Made by a program: the position numbers and the translations under genes. Below the pieces are notes generated by a model. The model searched no databases. It was not told where the DNA came from and saw nothing but the letters and a program-made list of their open reading frames with translations. A DNA stretch of 64,000 nucleotides. It comes from Pseudarthrobacter naphthalenicus (lineage in GTDB: Bacteria > Actinomycetota > Actinomycetes > Actinomycetales > Micrococcaceae). Below are positions 26,782 to 35,120 of the stretch, piece by piece. Position 1 is the first letter of the stretch, and every line of letters begins with the position of its first letter. The DNA lies in NCBI RefSeq assembly GCF_029076445.1, contig NZ_JARESG010000002.1:1-64000 (forward strand), in the 5' to 3' direction.

Positions 26782-28245
26782 ATGAATCCCGCAGTCGGCG
26801 TGGTGGCCCTTGTTGTGGTGTCCGTGGCCACCGCCGTGATCGGCTTTTACGGACTGCGGGTTTCCCGCACCACCGGCGATTTCTATGTGGCTTCCCGGAC
26901 AGTCCGGCCGTGGTGGAATGCCTCGGCCATCGGGGGCGAGTACCTGTCAGCGGCCAGCTTTTTGGGAGTGGCAGGGCTGATCCTGCTCTCGGGAACAGAC
27001 GCGCTGTGGTTCCCCGTGGGCTACACGGCCGGGTACCTGATGTTGCTGCTGTTTGTGGCGGCCCCGTTGCGCCGGTCCGGGGCCTACACCATTCCTGACT
27101 TCACGGAAGCCAGGCTGGATTCGCGTGCCGTGCGGCGGGTGACCAGTCTGGTGGTGGTTGTGGTGGGCTGGCTGTACATTGTGCCGCAGCTCCACGGCGC
27201 AGCCCTCACCATCCGGATCACCACCGGACTGCCACCCTGGGTGGGCTCAGTGGCTGTGGTCGTTGTGGTGTGCCTGACCGTGGTTGCAGGCGGCATGCGC
27301 TCAATCACCTTTGTCCAGGCGTTCCAGTACTGGCTGAAGCTCACCGCTCTGGCCGTTCCGGTTCTGTTCATCGTTTTCACGCTGGCCGGCGACGGCACCG
27401 CCGCGGTGGCACCCGCGGCCGTGAACCCCACCGGAATGGCTCCCGCCGGCGCCTACCAGAACGTCTCACTGCTGGTGGCCCTGCTGTTCGGGACCCTGGG
27501 ACTCCCCCATGTCCTGGTGCGGTTCTATACAAATCCCGACGGCAGTTCGGCGCGGCGGACCACCCTGATCGTGCTTGGCCTGCTCTCGGTGTTCTACCTC
27601 TTCCCGACCGCCTACGGACTGGCGGGGAGGATGTTCGCGCCGGAGCTCGCCAGGTCGGGACGGGCCGACGCCGTGGTTCTGCTGCTGCCGGGACAGCTGA
27701 TCGGCGGCACCGCCGGGGACCTGCTTTCGGCGTTGGTGGTTGCCGGGGCTTTTGCTGCTTTCCTTTCCACCACCTCGGGCCTGGTGGTTTCCCTGGCCGG
27801 GGTCATCAGCCAGGACGTACTCGGCGGCGGCGTCCGCGGTTTCCGGCTTGCGGCAGTCATTTCCGCCATCGTCCCGCTGGGCTTCGCCGTGACCACTGAT
27901 TCCTTGGCCCTGGCCGGCAGCGTGGGCCTGGTGTTCGCCTTCACGGCATCCACTGTGTGCCCTGTGCTGCTTTTGGGCATCTGGTGGCGCGGGCTGACCG
28001 ATACCGGCGCTATCGCCGGGATGGTGACGGGCGCCGTTCTTTGCGGCGGGGCGATGGTGTGCGGGGCCGTCCTGGGTGCGGGCACACCGTTCTGGCTGGC
28101 CCAGCCGGCGGCATGGACGGTACCGGCCGCCTTTGCGGTCATGGTGTTGGTCTCCCGCGGCACCAAAGACCGGATTCCCAAAACCATGACCCGGGTCATG
28201 ACACGGCTGCACACGCCTGAACGGCCGCTGGCCACCGAACGCTGA
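26782..28245 (+). CDS. Sodium:solute symporter, cation/acetate type (second copy)
   Basis: From the ATG at 26782 the protein has 487 residues, about 50 fewer than the first copy. It keeps the SSS pattern: F-Y-V-A-S-R-T-V-R-P-W-W-N-A-S-A-I-G-G-E-Y-L-S-A-A-S-F-L-G-V-A-G near 33-63, L-P-H-V-L-V-R-F-Y-T-N-P-D near 237-249, and T-S-G-L-V-V-S-L-A-G-V-I-S-Q-D near 331-345. Membership in the lytSR-DUF485 operon suggests induction by the same signal that the two-component system detects. The two copies may differ in affinity or substrate. Confidence 0.9.
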   Translation: MNPAVGVVALVVVSVATAVIGFYGLRVSRTTGDFYVASRTVRPWWNASAIGGEYLSAASFLGVAGLILLSGTDALWFPVGYTAGYLMLLLFVAAPLRRSGAYTIPDFTEARLDSRAVRRVTSLVVVVVGWLYIVPQLHGAALTIRITTGLPPWVGSVAVVVVVCLTVVAGGMRSITFVQAFQYWLKLTALAVPVLFIVFTLAGDGTAAVAPAAVNPTGMAPAGAYQNVSLLVALLFGTLGLPHVLVRFYTNPDGSSARRTTLIVLGLLSVFYLFPTAYGLAGRMFAPELARSGRADAVVLLLPGQLIGGTAGDLLSALVVAGAFAAFLSTTSGLVVSLAGVISQDVLGGGVRGFRLAAVISAIVPLGFAVTTDSLALAGSVGLVFAFTASTVCPVLLLGIWWRGLTDTGAIAGMVTGAVLCGGAMVCGAVLGAGTPFWLAQPAAWTVPAAFAVMVLVSRGTKDRIPKTMTRVMTRLHTPERPLATER

Positions 28246-28351
28246 GCCCCGCGCCAGCGGTGGCTCGGAAGAGGTTGGAAGCCAGGGGCCGGCCCAAGGA
28301 ATCCTCGCGATGGCACTCGCGCATGCAGCCGCGAGGGTGGACAATGGCGGC

Positions 28352-29065
28352 ATGTCCCCGCAGGACGGATTCAGCCCGGGCGACGGCGCCCCGGACAGCG
28401 TGCCACCTTCGGTCCGGGCGCAACTGCTCGCCACCGAACACTGGAGCCTGCTGGCATCCCGCAGCACGACGCAGGGCGAAGTCCTCACACGCATCAGCAT
28501 GTTCCTGACCTTGACCTCCGCCAGTCTGGTGAGCCTCGCCCTGGTGGGTCAGGCCACCAGGTTCTCGGATATTTTCCTCCTGCTGGCCGGAGTGGTGCTG
28601 TTCACGGACTTGATGGTGGGCCTGCTCACCCAGGTCCGGGTGCTCAACGTCGCCGCCGAAGACATCATGTATGTGCTTGCCATGAACAGGCTCCGGGCGG
28701 CCTACGTCGAACTGGACCCCGGTATTGCGAAGTTCATCATGGCTTCTCCCCATGACGACCAGTCCGGCTCCGTGCAGACATACTATTTCCTGGGCCGGCG
28801 GAGTTCATGGAGCCACGTTGCAGGCAGCAGCATGGTCTTCATCCATACAGTGAACTCCGCGCTCATCGCCATACTGGCCGGGCTGCTGGCGTCCGTCCTC
28901 GGTGCCGGTACGGGCATGGCCGCCGCTGCGGCGGCTGCGGCCGGACTGGCCTTCCTGGCCGGGTCTTCGATCCACGGCTACAGGTCCTATGCCTCGTTCT
29001 GGCGTGACTACAGGCCTGTCTCGCCCACGCCGTCGGACCCGGCGACACCTAGCAACGCTCGCTAG
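28352..29065 (+). CDS. Membrane protein of unknown function
   Basis: I choose the ATG at 28352, which has GACAAT 6 bases upstream; an in-frame start 42 bases earlier is less likely. The 237-residue protein has a short soluble N-terminus (P-P-S-V-R-A-Q-L-L-A-T-E-H-W-S-L-L-A), two membrane helices at about 55-75 and 80-100, and two more at 165-185 and 188-208, the last Ala/Gly-rich. The soluble middle part contains E-D-I-M-Y-V-L-A-M-N-R-L-R and a C-terminal F-W-R-D-Y. I recognise no family. Confidence 0.7.
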   Translation: MSPQDGFSPGDGAPDSVPPSVRAQLLATEHWSLLASRSTTQGEVLTRISMFLTLTSASLVSLALVGQATRFSDIFLLLAGVVLFTDLMVGLLTQVRVLNVAAEDIMYVLAMNRLRAAYVELDPGIAKFIMASPHDDQSGSVQTYYFLGRRSSWSHVAGSSMVFIHTVNSALIAILAGLLASVLGAGTGMAAAAAAAAGLAFLAGSSIHGYRSYASFWRDYRPVSPTPSDPATPSNAR

Positions 29066-29123
29066 GAGCCGCCGCGGCCTGGCTAGCGCATACCGCCAGC
29101 GGAGACGGCGCCCTGCGGCCTCG

Positions 29124-29708
29124 TTAGTCGATGGCTGCCATGAGTTCCACCACGCGGTCCAGGAACGCATCAACCTGGGTTTCCTCGTAGCCGTCCTGGC
29201 CCGCCGCGGGGCGGAAGACGGCCCGGCGGATACTGTCCACGCTGAGCGGCTGGTCCTCCTCGAGGTAGCCGATCAGGCTATGGCAGAGATTGTCTACGTC
29301 CGAGACGTTGTAGCTGCGGGCCTTTTTCCTGGTGGGGCGCCGGAAGCGTTCCCCGTCCGGCCGGTGCAGGCGTCCCCGGAGGACGCCGGACAGGTTTCCG
29401 ATCTCACGGAGCCAGGCATCCTCGCCCCGGGCGGCAATGAGTTCGTCCCGTTCGCGGCGCGCGAAAGCATCTTCGAGGCGGTCCAAGGCAGCGTCCACAA
29501 CCGTTGCGGAGTAGCCGCCCTTGACCGGGTCAAAGGAGACGCTGCGGACATCCGAGCTGCTGACAGTATGGCTGGCAGCCTTGGGTGTCTCAAGGGCCAC
29601 CTTGGCACGCTGCAGGAACTGATCCACCTGCTTGGCGTTGTAACCAAACTCATTGCCCCGCACGCGCTCAAACGACGCGGGAATTTTCCGTTGAAAATCC
29701 AATGCCAC
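29124..29708 (-). CDS. DivIVA-domain protein
   Basis: The 194-residue protein contains two or three copies of the DivIVA-like motif: R-G-N-E-F-G-Y-N-A-K-Q-V-D-Q-F-L (17-32), K-G-G-Y-S-A-T-V-V-D-A-A-L-D-R-L-E-D near 63-80, and Q-D-G-Y-E-E-T-Q-V-D-A-F-L-D-R-V at the C-terminus. Unlike Wag31/DivIVA proper it lacks a long coiled coil. The start is a GTG with AAAGGAA upstream and a TAGAAT -10 candidate at 29751-29756. Proteins of this kind beside cdsA are common in actinobacteria; a link to polar growth is inference. Confidence 0.85.
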   Translation of the reverse strand: MALDFQRKIPASFERVRGNEFGYNAKQVDQFLQRAKVALETPKAASHTVSSSDVRSVSFDPVKGGYSATVVDAALDRLEDAFARRERDELIAARGEDAWLREIGNLSGVLRGRLHRPDGERFRRPTRKKARSYNVSDVDNLCHSLIGYLEEDQPLSVDSIRRAVFRPAAGQDGYEETQVDAFLDRVVELMAAID

Positions 29709-29750
29709 TGTTGTTCCTTTGTTGCTTTTCAGCTGGGTCAGGTGGGCACC

Positions 29751-29756
29751 ATTCTA
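29751..29756 (-). promoter_or_regulatory. -10 element of the DivIVA-domain gene
   Basis: TAGAAT on the minus strand lies 43 bases before the GTG start and ahead of a good Shine-Dalgarno sequence. It lies inside a 6-base inverted repeat (CACCAT 29747-29752, ATGGTG 29756-29761). Confidence 0.35.
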
Positions 29757-29807
29757 TGGTGCCGCGATGTCCGGCGAGGTCGGCGGGCGTAATCAGGTGG
29801 CCAGGGC

Positions 29808-30731
29808 TCAGACACCCGAGACCGTGGCGAAAAGGACGAATGCCACGGGCGAGGCAAAGACGATTGAGTCCAGCCGGTCCATGACGCCGCCGTGTCCGGG
29901 CAGGATGCTGCTCATGTCCTTAATGCCGAGTTCCCGCTTGACCATGGACTCGGCGAGGTCTCCCGCGGTGGAGGCGGCGACCAGGCTGACGGCCAGGATC
30001 ACCCCCACCCACCAGGGCCGGTCGAGGATGAAGATACAGGCAAGAACTCCCACGAGCGTTGCCCCGGCGATGGAGCCCGCAAACCCTTCCCAGGATTTCT
30101 TGGGGCTGATTTTCGGCGCCATGGGGTGCTTGCCGAGGGAGGCGCCCACGAGGTAACCGAACGTGTCGTTGGAGACCACCAGCAGCAGCATGACCGCCAC
30201 TTGCCACGCTCCAGGCGGAATGGTCCCGCCGGGCCAGAGTCCTACCGGGGCGGCGACACCGGCCGCGTGCAGCGGCAGCGACGCGAAGCCGATGAAGAAC
30301 GGCACCCAGCCGAGTGTGAAAACTCCGGCAAAGATGCTGTTCGCCGATCCGGCCGGGCTTTCCACCGACCGCCACAGCAGCACGGCCACGCAGCTCAGAA
30401 GCATGGCGAAGAGCAGGCTTTCCAGGCCACCGAAGTAGGCCGCGAACGGCATCGCGATGGTGCCCACCATGACCGGGACAATCGGCATCCGGGTTCCGTT
30501 CGCCTCCAGGGCGCGGAAAATCTCCCAGACACCGAAGATGGCAAACCCCGTCGTGACGGCGACGAAACCGAGTGGAAGGAAGAGCAGCCCACCGAGCACA
30601 CCGATCAGCATGGCCAGACCCACCACAATTGCCGCCGGAAGATTCCGGCCGGCCTTGGGCGTCGGGTTGGTCCGCGGCTGTTTCCCCTTCGTGCGCGCCC
30701 TTTGTGCGGGGGCTTGCTCTGCCTGGCTCAT
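29808..30731 (-). CDS. cdsA: Phosphatidate cytidylyltransferase
   Basis: CdsA makes CDP-diacylglycerol from phosphatidate and CTP in the membrane. The 307-residue protein has about eight helices and the C-terminal signature region S-N-D-T-F-G-Y-L-V-G (about 207-216), S-P-K-K-S-W-E-G-F-A-G-S, and G-D-L-A-E-S-M-V-K-R-E-L-G-I-K-D (about 271-286). The N-terminal 30 residues are Lys/Arg/Ala-rich and cytoplasmic. Its start overlaps the frr stop by one base (TGATG), the classical frr-cdsA coupling. Confidence 0.95.
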   Translation of the reverse strand: MSQAEQAPAQRARTKGKQPRTNPTPKAGRNLPAAIVVGLAMLIGVLGGLLFLPLGFVAVTTGFAIFGVWEIFRALEANGTRMPIVPVMVGTIAMPFAAYFGGLESLLFAMLLSCVAVLLWRSVESPAGSANSIFAGVFTLGWVPFFIGFASLPLHAAGVAAPVGLWPGGTIPPGAWQVAVMLLLVVSNDTFGYLVGASLGKHPMAPKISPKKSWEGFAGSIAGATLVGVLACIFILDRPWWVGVILAVSLVAASTAGDLAESMVKRELGIKDMSSILPGHGGVMDRLDSIVFASPVAFVLFATVSGV

Positions 30732-31288
30732 CAGACTTCGAGCAGCTCTGCTTCCTTGCGCTTGAGCAGCTCGTCGATGCCGTCAACGTGAGCCTTGGTC
30801 AGGGTATCAAGTTCCTTCTCGGCCCGGCTGCCTTCGTCTTCGCCCGCTTCGCCATCCTTGACCAGCTTGTCCAGCGTTTCCTTGGCCTTGCGGCGGATGT
30901 TGCGGATGGAGATCTTCGCGTCCTCGCCCTTGGTCTTGACGATCTTGACGTACTCCTTGCGGCGCTCCTGCGTCAGGTCAGGGATGGTGATCCTGATGAC
31001 GTTGCCGTCGTTGGACGGATTCGCGCCCACCTCGGAGTCGCTCAGGGCGCGTTCGATATCCCGCAGGGCCGTCTTGTCGAACGGGGTGATGAGGATGGTG
31101 CGGGCGTCCGGGATGGCGAAGGACGCGAGCTGCTGCAGCGGCGTTGGCGAGCCGTAGTAGTCCACCAGTACCTTGTTGTAGAGGCCGGGATTCGCCCGCC
31201 CGGTGCGGATCGAGGCGAAGTCTTCCTTGGCTACCTCGACAGCCTTGTCCATCTTCTCTTCGGCTTCGAGCAAGGTTTCTTCGATCAC
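30731..31288 (-). CDS. frr: Ribosome recycling factor
   Basis: RRF (185 residues, the standard length) splits the post-termination ribosome with EF-G. The N-terminal [10 protein letters not shown], the conserved [12 protein letters not shown] (about 25-36), [12 protein letters not shown], and the C-terminal [14 protein letters not shown] cover the full protein. It lies between pyrH and cdsA in the standard order. The 122 bases upstream hold no clear promoter or hairpin. Confidence 0.97.
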   Translation of the reverse strand: MIEETLLEAEEKMDKAVEVAKEDFASIRTGRANPGLYNKVLVDYYGSPTPLQQLASFAIPDARTILITPFDKTALRDIERALSDSEVGANPSNDGNVIRITIPDLTQERRKEYVKIVKTKGEDAKISIRNIRRKAKETLDKLVKDGEAGEDEGSRAEKELDTLTKAHVDGIDELLKRKEAELLEV

Positions 31289-31410
31289 GGTCTCTCCTCA
31301 GAAATCAGTGCAATACCCGTACCGGCTGCACAATCGTGGTTCAGTGTTCCTGGTTCCATCGCTGGCCATGCCAGCGGCGTGGAACGGTGCTGAAATCATC
31401 CTAGCCGTAG

Positions 31411-32148
31411 CTAGGGGGTCACCAGGGTTCCCAGCTTTTCCCCCCGGATGGCGCGGGTAACGTTCCCTTCGCCTTCCATCCCGAAGACCACCATGGACAG
31501 GTTGTTGTCCTTGCACATGGTCATCGCAGTCTGGTCCATCACGCGGATGTCCCGGCGCAGGGCGTCGTCGTAGCTCAGGGTGTCCAGACGCTCGGCCTCC
31601 GGATCCTTCTTCGGGTCGGCGGTGTAAACGGCGTCCACGCCGCTCTTGGCCATCAGCACAACATCGGCGTGAACTTCGAGGGCCCGCTGGGCAGCGACCG
31701 TATCGGTGGAGAAATAGGGCAGTCCGGCGCCGGCACCGAAGATGACTACGCGGCCCTTTTCCATGTGGCGGATGGCGCGGCGGGGAATGTATGCCTCGGC
31801 GACCTGGCCCATGGTGATGGCGCTCTGGACCCTGGTCTCCACGCCGGCCTGCTCCAGGAAGTCCTGGAGGGCCAGGCAGTTCATGACGGTGCCGAGCATG
31901 CCCATGTAGTCAGCACGCGAGCGGTCCATACCGCTTTGGGACAGTTCGGCTCCGCGGAAGAAGTTGCCGCCACCCACCACGATGGCAACTTCGACGTCGG
32001 GAACGGCTGCGGCGATCTGCTTGGCCACACCGCGGACTGTGTCGGGATCAACGCCCAGCTTTCCGCCGCCGAAGACCTCACCTGAGAGCTTCAGGAGGAC
32101 GCGGCGCCGGTTCTTGTCCGGCTGGCTTGAAGTATTGACGGCTTCCAT
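31411..32148 (-). CDS. pyrH: UMP kinase
   Basis: PyrH phosphorylates UMP to UDP. The 245 residues show [11 protein letters not shown] (18-28), the glycine loop [10 protein letters not shown] near 58-67, and [12 protein letters not shown] around 173-184, all typical of the amino-acid-kinase-fold bacterial enzyme. The start ATG is preceded by GGGAAGG. It lies directly after the strong terminator of tsf, so it needs its own promoter; TAACCT at 32178-32183 (minus strand) is a possible -10. Confidence 0.97.
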   Translation of the reverse strand: MEAVNTSSQPDKNRRRVLLKLSGEVFGGGKLGVDPDTVRGVAKQIAAAVPDVEVAIVVGGGNFFRGAELSQSGMDRSRADYMGMLGTVMNCLALQDFLEQAGVETRVQSAITMGQVAEAYIPRRAIRHMEKGRVVIFGAGAGLPYFSTDTVAAQRALEVHADVVLMAKSGVDAVYTADPKKDPEAERLDTLSYDDALRRDIRVMDQTAMTMCKDNNLSMVVFGMEGEGNVTRAIRGEKLGTLVTP

Positions 32149-32177
32149 GGGTGCCTTCCCGTTGTTGACTCTGAAAA

Positions 32178-32183
32178 AGGTTA
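32178..32183 (-). promoter_or_regulatory. Possible pyrH -10 element
   Basis: TAACCT on the minus strand lies 30 bases before pyrH and just after the tsf terminator, so a promoter is expected here. No good -35 hexamer is visible, which keeps this tentative. Confidence 0.35.
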
Positions 32184-32229
32184 TCGTGCCGGACGGCCAA
32201 AGGTCTCATCCGGCCGTGACCCGGTGCAT

Positions 32230-32267
32230 GCAAAAGGGGCGGCCACCGAAGTGGCCGCCCCTTTTGC
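32230..32267 (-). terminator. Terminator between tsf and pyrH
   Basis: A perfect 17-base stem, GCAAAAGGGGCGGCCAC (32230-32246) with its complement (32251-32267), is closed on the minus strand by the very stable tetraloop TTCG. The stem ends in TTTTGC. It begins 9 bases after the tsf stop. Confidence 0.9.
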
Positions 32268-32275
32268 GGATTCGA

Positions 32276-33112
32276 CTAGGAGCCGACGCGGAAGCGTGCG
32301 AAGGACGTGCCCTTGACACCGGCCTCTTCGAGGACCTGCGCCACAGACTTCTTGGCATCCTTGGCAAATGCCTGGTCAACCAGGACCTCGCCCTTGTAGA
32401 AGCCCGTCACGCGGCCTTCCACAATCTTGGTCATGGCTGCCTCGGGCTTGCCTTCAGCCTTGGCAGTCTCCTCGGCGATGCGACGCTCAGACTCAACCAG
32501 CTCAGCCGGAACGTCTTCGCGGGTCAGGTAGTTCGGGGACATTGCAGCGATGTGGACTGCAACGTCGTGCGCTGCGGTAGCGGCGGCTTCGCCTTCACCG
32601 TCAACAGCGAACAGGACACCGACCTGGGCCGGGAGGTCCTTGGAGGTCTTGTGCAGGTACGCGTCAACCGTGCCGCCCTCGATGCGGGAGATGCGGCGGA
32701 CAACAACCTTTTCGCCCAGGATGGCGCCTTCTTCGACAACAACCTCGGAGAGCGGCTTGCCGTCAACTTCGGTGGCGAGGAGGGTGTCGAGATCGGCAGC
32801 GCCGGACTCCACAGCCACGGCCAGGACCTTGTCGGCCAGCTGGATGAACTTGTCAGCCTTGGCAACGAAGTCGGTCTCGCAGTTGACCTCGATCATGACG
32901 CCGACGCCGTTGCTGACCTTCGCGGCCACCAGGCCTTCAGCGGTGGAGCGGCCTTCGCGCTTCGTAGCGCCCTTGAGGCCCTTGATGCGGATGATTTCGA
33001 TGGCCTTCTCGGCGTCACCGTTGGCTTCGTCGAGAGCCTTCTTGACATCCATCATGCCGGCGCCGGTGCGCTCGCGCAGTGCCTTGATATCAGCGGCAGT
33101 GTAGTTCGCCAT
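32276..33112 (-). CDS. tsf: Elongation factor Ts
   Basis: EF-Ts (278 residues) is the nucleotide exchange factor for EF-Tu. The N-terminal UBA-like domain has L-R-E-R-T-G-A-G-M-M-D-V-K-K-A-L (13-28), then G-R-S-T-A-E-G-L-V and V-E-V-N-C-E-T-D-F-V-A-K (about 74-85), all diagnostic. It follows rpsB and is closed by a strong terminator. A large hairpin lies in the space between rpsB and tsf. Confidence 0.98.
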   Translation of the reverse strand: MANYTAADIKALRERTGAGMMDVKKALDEANGDAEKAIEIIRIKGLKGATKREGRSTAEGLVAAKVSNGVGVMIEVNCETDFVAKADKFIQLADKVLAVAVESGAADLDTLLATEVDGKPLSEVVVEEGAILGEKVVVRRISRIEGGTVDAYLHKTSKDLPAQVGVLFAVDGEGEAAATAAHDVAVHIAAMSPNYLTREDVPAELVESERRIAEETAKAEGKPEAAMTKIVEGRVTGFYKGEVLVDQAFAKDAKKSVAQVLEEAGVKGTSFARFRVGS

Positions 33113-33153
33113 GTGAACCCCTCTGTCTAGAAAATTTATGTGGTGTACGGACC

Positions 33154-33192
33154 GACAGGACAGCGGCTCACCGGGTGAGCCGCCATCCTGTC
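33154..33192 (-). terminator. Hairpin in the rpsB-tsf spacer
   Basis: GACAGGA (33154-33160) pairs with TCCTGTC (33186-33192), and inside it GCGGCTCAC pairs with GTGAGCCGC, with a small symmetrical internal loop. No T-run follows, so it could be a partial terminator that lowers tsf relative to rpsB, or an mRNA-processing site. Confidence 0.6.
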
Positions 33193-33241
33193 AGTGATCC
33201 GGAGCTGCGGACAGCGCCGGAGAATCCGGATTTACTTTGTT

Positions 33242-34141
33242 TTACTTGTCCGCGTCGGCGGCGGGCGTTTCCGCAGCAGCCGGAGCTTCCTCTGCAACCG
33301 GAGCAGCTTCCTCGGCAGCGGGAGCAGCGGGTGCTTCCTCTGCCGGAGCAGCAGCTGCGGGAGCTTCTTCGGTCTTGCTGCCTTCGAGGAGCTCGCGCTC
33401 CCACTCAGCCAGCGGCTCTTCCGGAGCTTCGGTGGTGCCGGTTGCACGCTGGTTGCGGGCGATGAGGCCCTCAGCAACGGCGTCCGCGACAACGCGGGTC
33501 AGCAGATTCACGGAGCGGATGGCGTCGTCGTTGCCCGGGATCGGGAAGTCGACTTCGTCAGGATCGCAGTTGGTGTCCAGGATGGCCACAACCGGGATGT
33601 TCAGCTTCTTGGCTTCGTCAACAGCCAGGTGTTCCTTCTTGGTGTCCACGATCCAGAGCACGGAGGGTGCCTTGGTCAGGTTGCGGATACCGCCGAGGTT
33701 GGTCTCCAGCTTGGTGAGTTCACGGCGAAGGAGCAGCAGTTCCTTCTTGGTGTACGCGGAACCGGCGACGTCGTCGAAGTCGATTTCTTCCAGTTCCTTC
33801 ATGCGCTGGATGCGCTTGGAAACGGTCTGGAAGTTGGTCAGCATACCGCCGAGCCAGCGCTGGTTCACGTAGGGCTGGCCAACGCGGGTTGCCTGCTCAG
33901 CAATTGCTTCCTGGGCCTGCTTCTTGGTGCCGACGAAGAGTACGGTGCCGCCGTGTGCAACGGTGGCCTTGACGAACTCGTAGGCGCGGTCGATGTAGGA
34001 CAGCGACTGCTGCAGGTCGATGATGTAGATGCCGTTGCGCTCCGTGAAGATGAATCGCTTCATCTTCGGGTTCCAACGGCGGGTCTGGTGTCCAAAGTGG
34101 ACGCCGCTGTCAAGCAGCTGGCGCATAGTTACGACGGGCAT
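33242..34141 (-). CDS. rpsB: 30S ribosomal protein S2
   Basis: S2 (299 residues): [25 protein letters not shown] at the start and [13 protein letters not shown] near 189 are diagnostic. Like many actinobacterial S2 proteins it has a long C-terminal tail (about 255-299) made almost only of Ala, Glu and Pro. The DNA coding for the tail is repetitive. It heads the rpsB-tsf unit. Confidence 0.98.
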   Translation of the reverse strand: MPVVTMRQLLDSGVHFGHQTRRWNPKMKRFIFTERNGIYIIDLQQSLSYIDRAYEFVKATVAHGGTVLFVGTKKQAQEAIAEQATRVGQPYVNQRWLGGMLTNFQTVSKRIQRMKELEEIDFDDVAGSAYTKKELLLLRRELTKLETNLGGIRNLTKAPSVLWIVDTKKEHLAVDEAKKLNIPVVAILDTNCDPDEVDFPIPGNDDAIRSVNLLTRVVADAVAEGLIARNQRATGTTEAPEEPLAEWERELLEGSKTEEAPAAAAPAEEAPAAPAAEEAAPVAEEAPAAAETPAADADK

Positions 34142-34542
34142 GCCGACGCTCCTTCCGGCAGGTCATTCATGAGAGAACCTTTTCAGACTCTCTTACCCTG
34201 CCAATAGTTGACGGTTGATTAGCGTGACCCAAGGCGGGCCGTGCTCCTGGCATCCATTGCGACCCTCATCAGGACCGGGGTCCTGACCGCAAGGGGCACA
34301 ATCCTCCACAGGAAAGCCGGGGCTTCAGGTGGAGGTCTGGATGCGCGTAGTCAGCTGCTGTTCCCCCGCATTCCTGAATGAGGCGTGCCGACGCATACAC
34401 GTTGAGGGCACAGCAAACTGCTCCACCAAGTGTACTACAGGCGCCGATATACGCCGGACAGCATCGGCTCCGCGGGAGGGCGTTTTCCACATGGCAGCAC
34501 GGGGCCCTCGCGGCGGCAGAATCCGTACGGAACGCTGGGCAG
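34142..34542. other. Intergenic region between rpsB and the M23 peptidase gene
   Basis: This 401-base divergent stretch must hold the rpsB promoter and leader. AGGAGCG lies just before the rpsB ATG. A perfect inverted repeat, TCAGGACC (34269-34276) and GGTCCTGA (34279-34286), lies mid-region. I cannot identify a convincing -35/-10 pair for either gene, nor a known leader RNA. Short frames here look non-coding. Confidence 0.5.
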
Positions 34543-35037
34543 ATGAAAGCAACGTTCCTCTTTGCTGCCGTCCTTCTGCTGCCGGCCGCCGTTCCCCAGG
34601 CACCGGCCCCGCGCCCGGACTGGGACTGGCCGCTCACGCCCAGGCCGGCCGTCGTCCGGGCCTTTGACCCGCCGGACAAACCGTGGCTGAGCGGGCATCG
34701 CGGCGTGGACCTGGAGGCAGCGGACGACGGCGGCCCGGTCGCGTCGCCGGCATCCGGCACTGTGAGCTTCGTGGGCGTCGTCGTCGACCGTCCCGTGATC
34801 ACCATCGATCACGGTGGCGGCCTGCGCAGCAGCTTTGAGCCCGTTGACAGCGCGCTGGCCACCGGAGACGTCGTGACCAAGGGCCAGATCATCGGCACGG
34901 TGCAAGCAGGTCACTGCCCCGCTCGCGGCTGCGTCCATTGGGGAGTCAGGCGGGGAGATGACTACGTCAATCCACTGCAATTCGTTACGGACCTAAGGCC
35001 GTCCATCCTGCTGCCCCTCAGTCCCGGCGCAGGGTGA
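34543..35037 (+). CDS. M23-family (LytM-like) peptidase, secreted
   Basis: From the ATG at 34543 the protein has 164 residues. Residues 1-20 form a signal peptide (M-K-A-T-F-L-F-A-A-V-L-L-L-P-A-A). The peptidase domain has the zinc motif H-R-G-V-D (His52, Asp56), G-T-V-S-F-V-G-V-V-V, and C-V-H-W-G-V-R-R-G-D near the end. In LytM the last motif is H-x-H; here the first His is Cys130, with His132 kept. It lies divergent to rpsB, the same position as a related gene (Rv2891) in M. tuberculosis. A peptidoglycan endopeptidase role is likely but the active site is altered. Confidence 0.85.
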   Translation: MKATFLFAAVLLLPAAVPQAPAPRPDWDWPLTPRPAVVRAFDPPDKPWLSGHRGVDLEAADDGGPVASPASGTVSFVGVVVDRPVITIDHGGGLRSSFEPVDSALATGDVVTKGQIIGTVQAGHCPARGCVHWGVRRGDDYVNPLQFVTDLRPSILLPLSPGAG

Positions 35038-35120
35038 TGGCCGCCTTACGTACAGCCAGGGATGGCCCGCATCCCGTTTTCCTGGATCGCGATAGCCCGG
35101 GTTTGATCAGCGCTGACACG

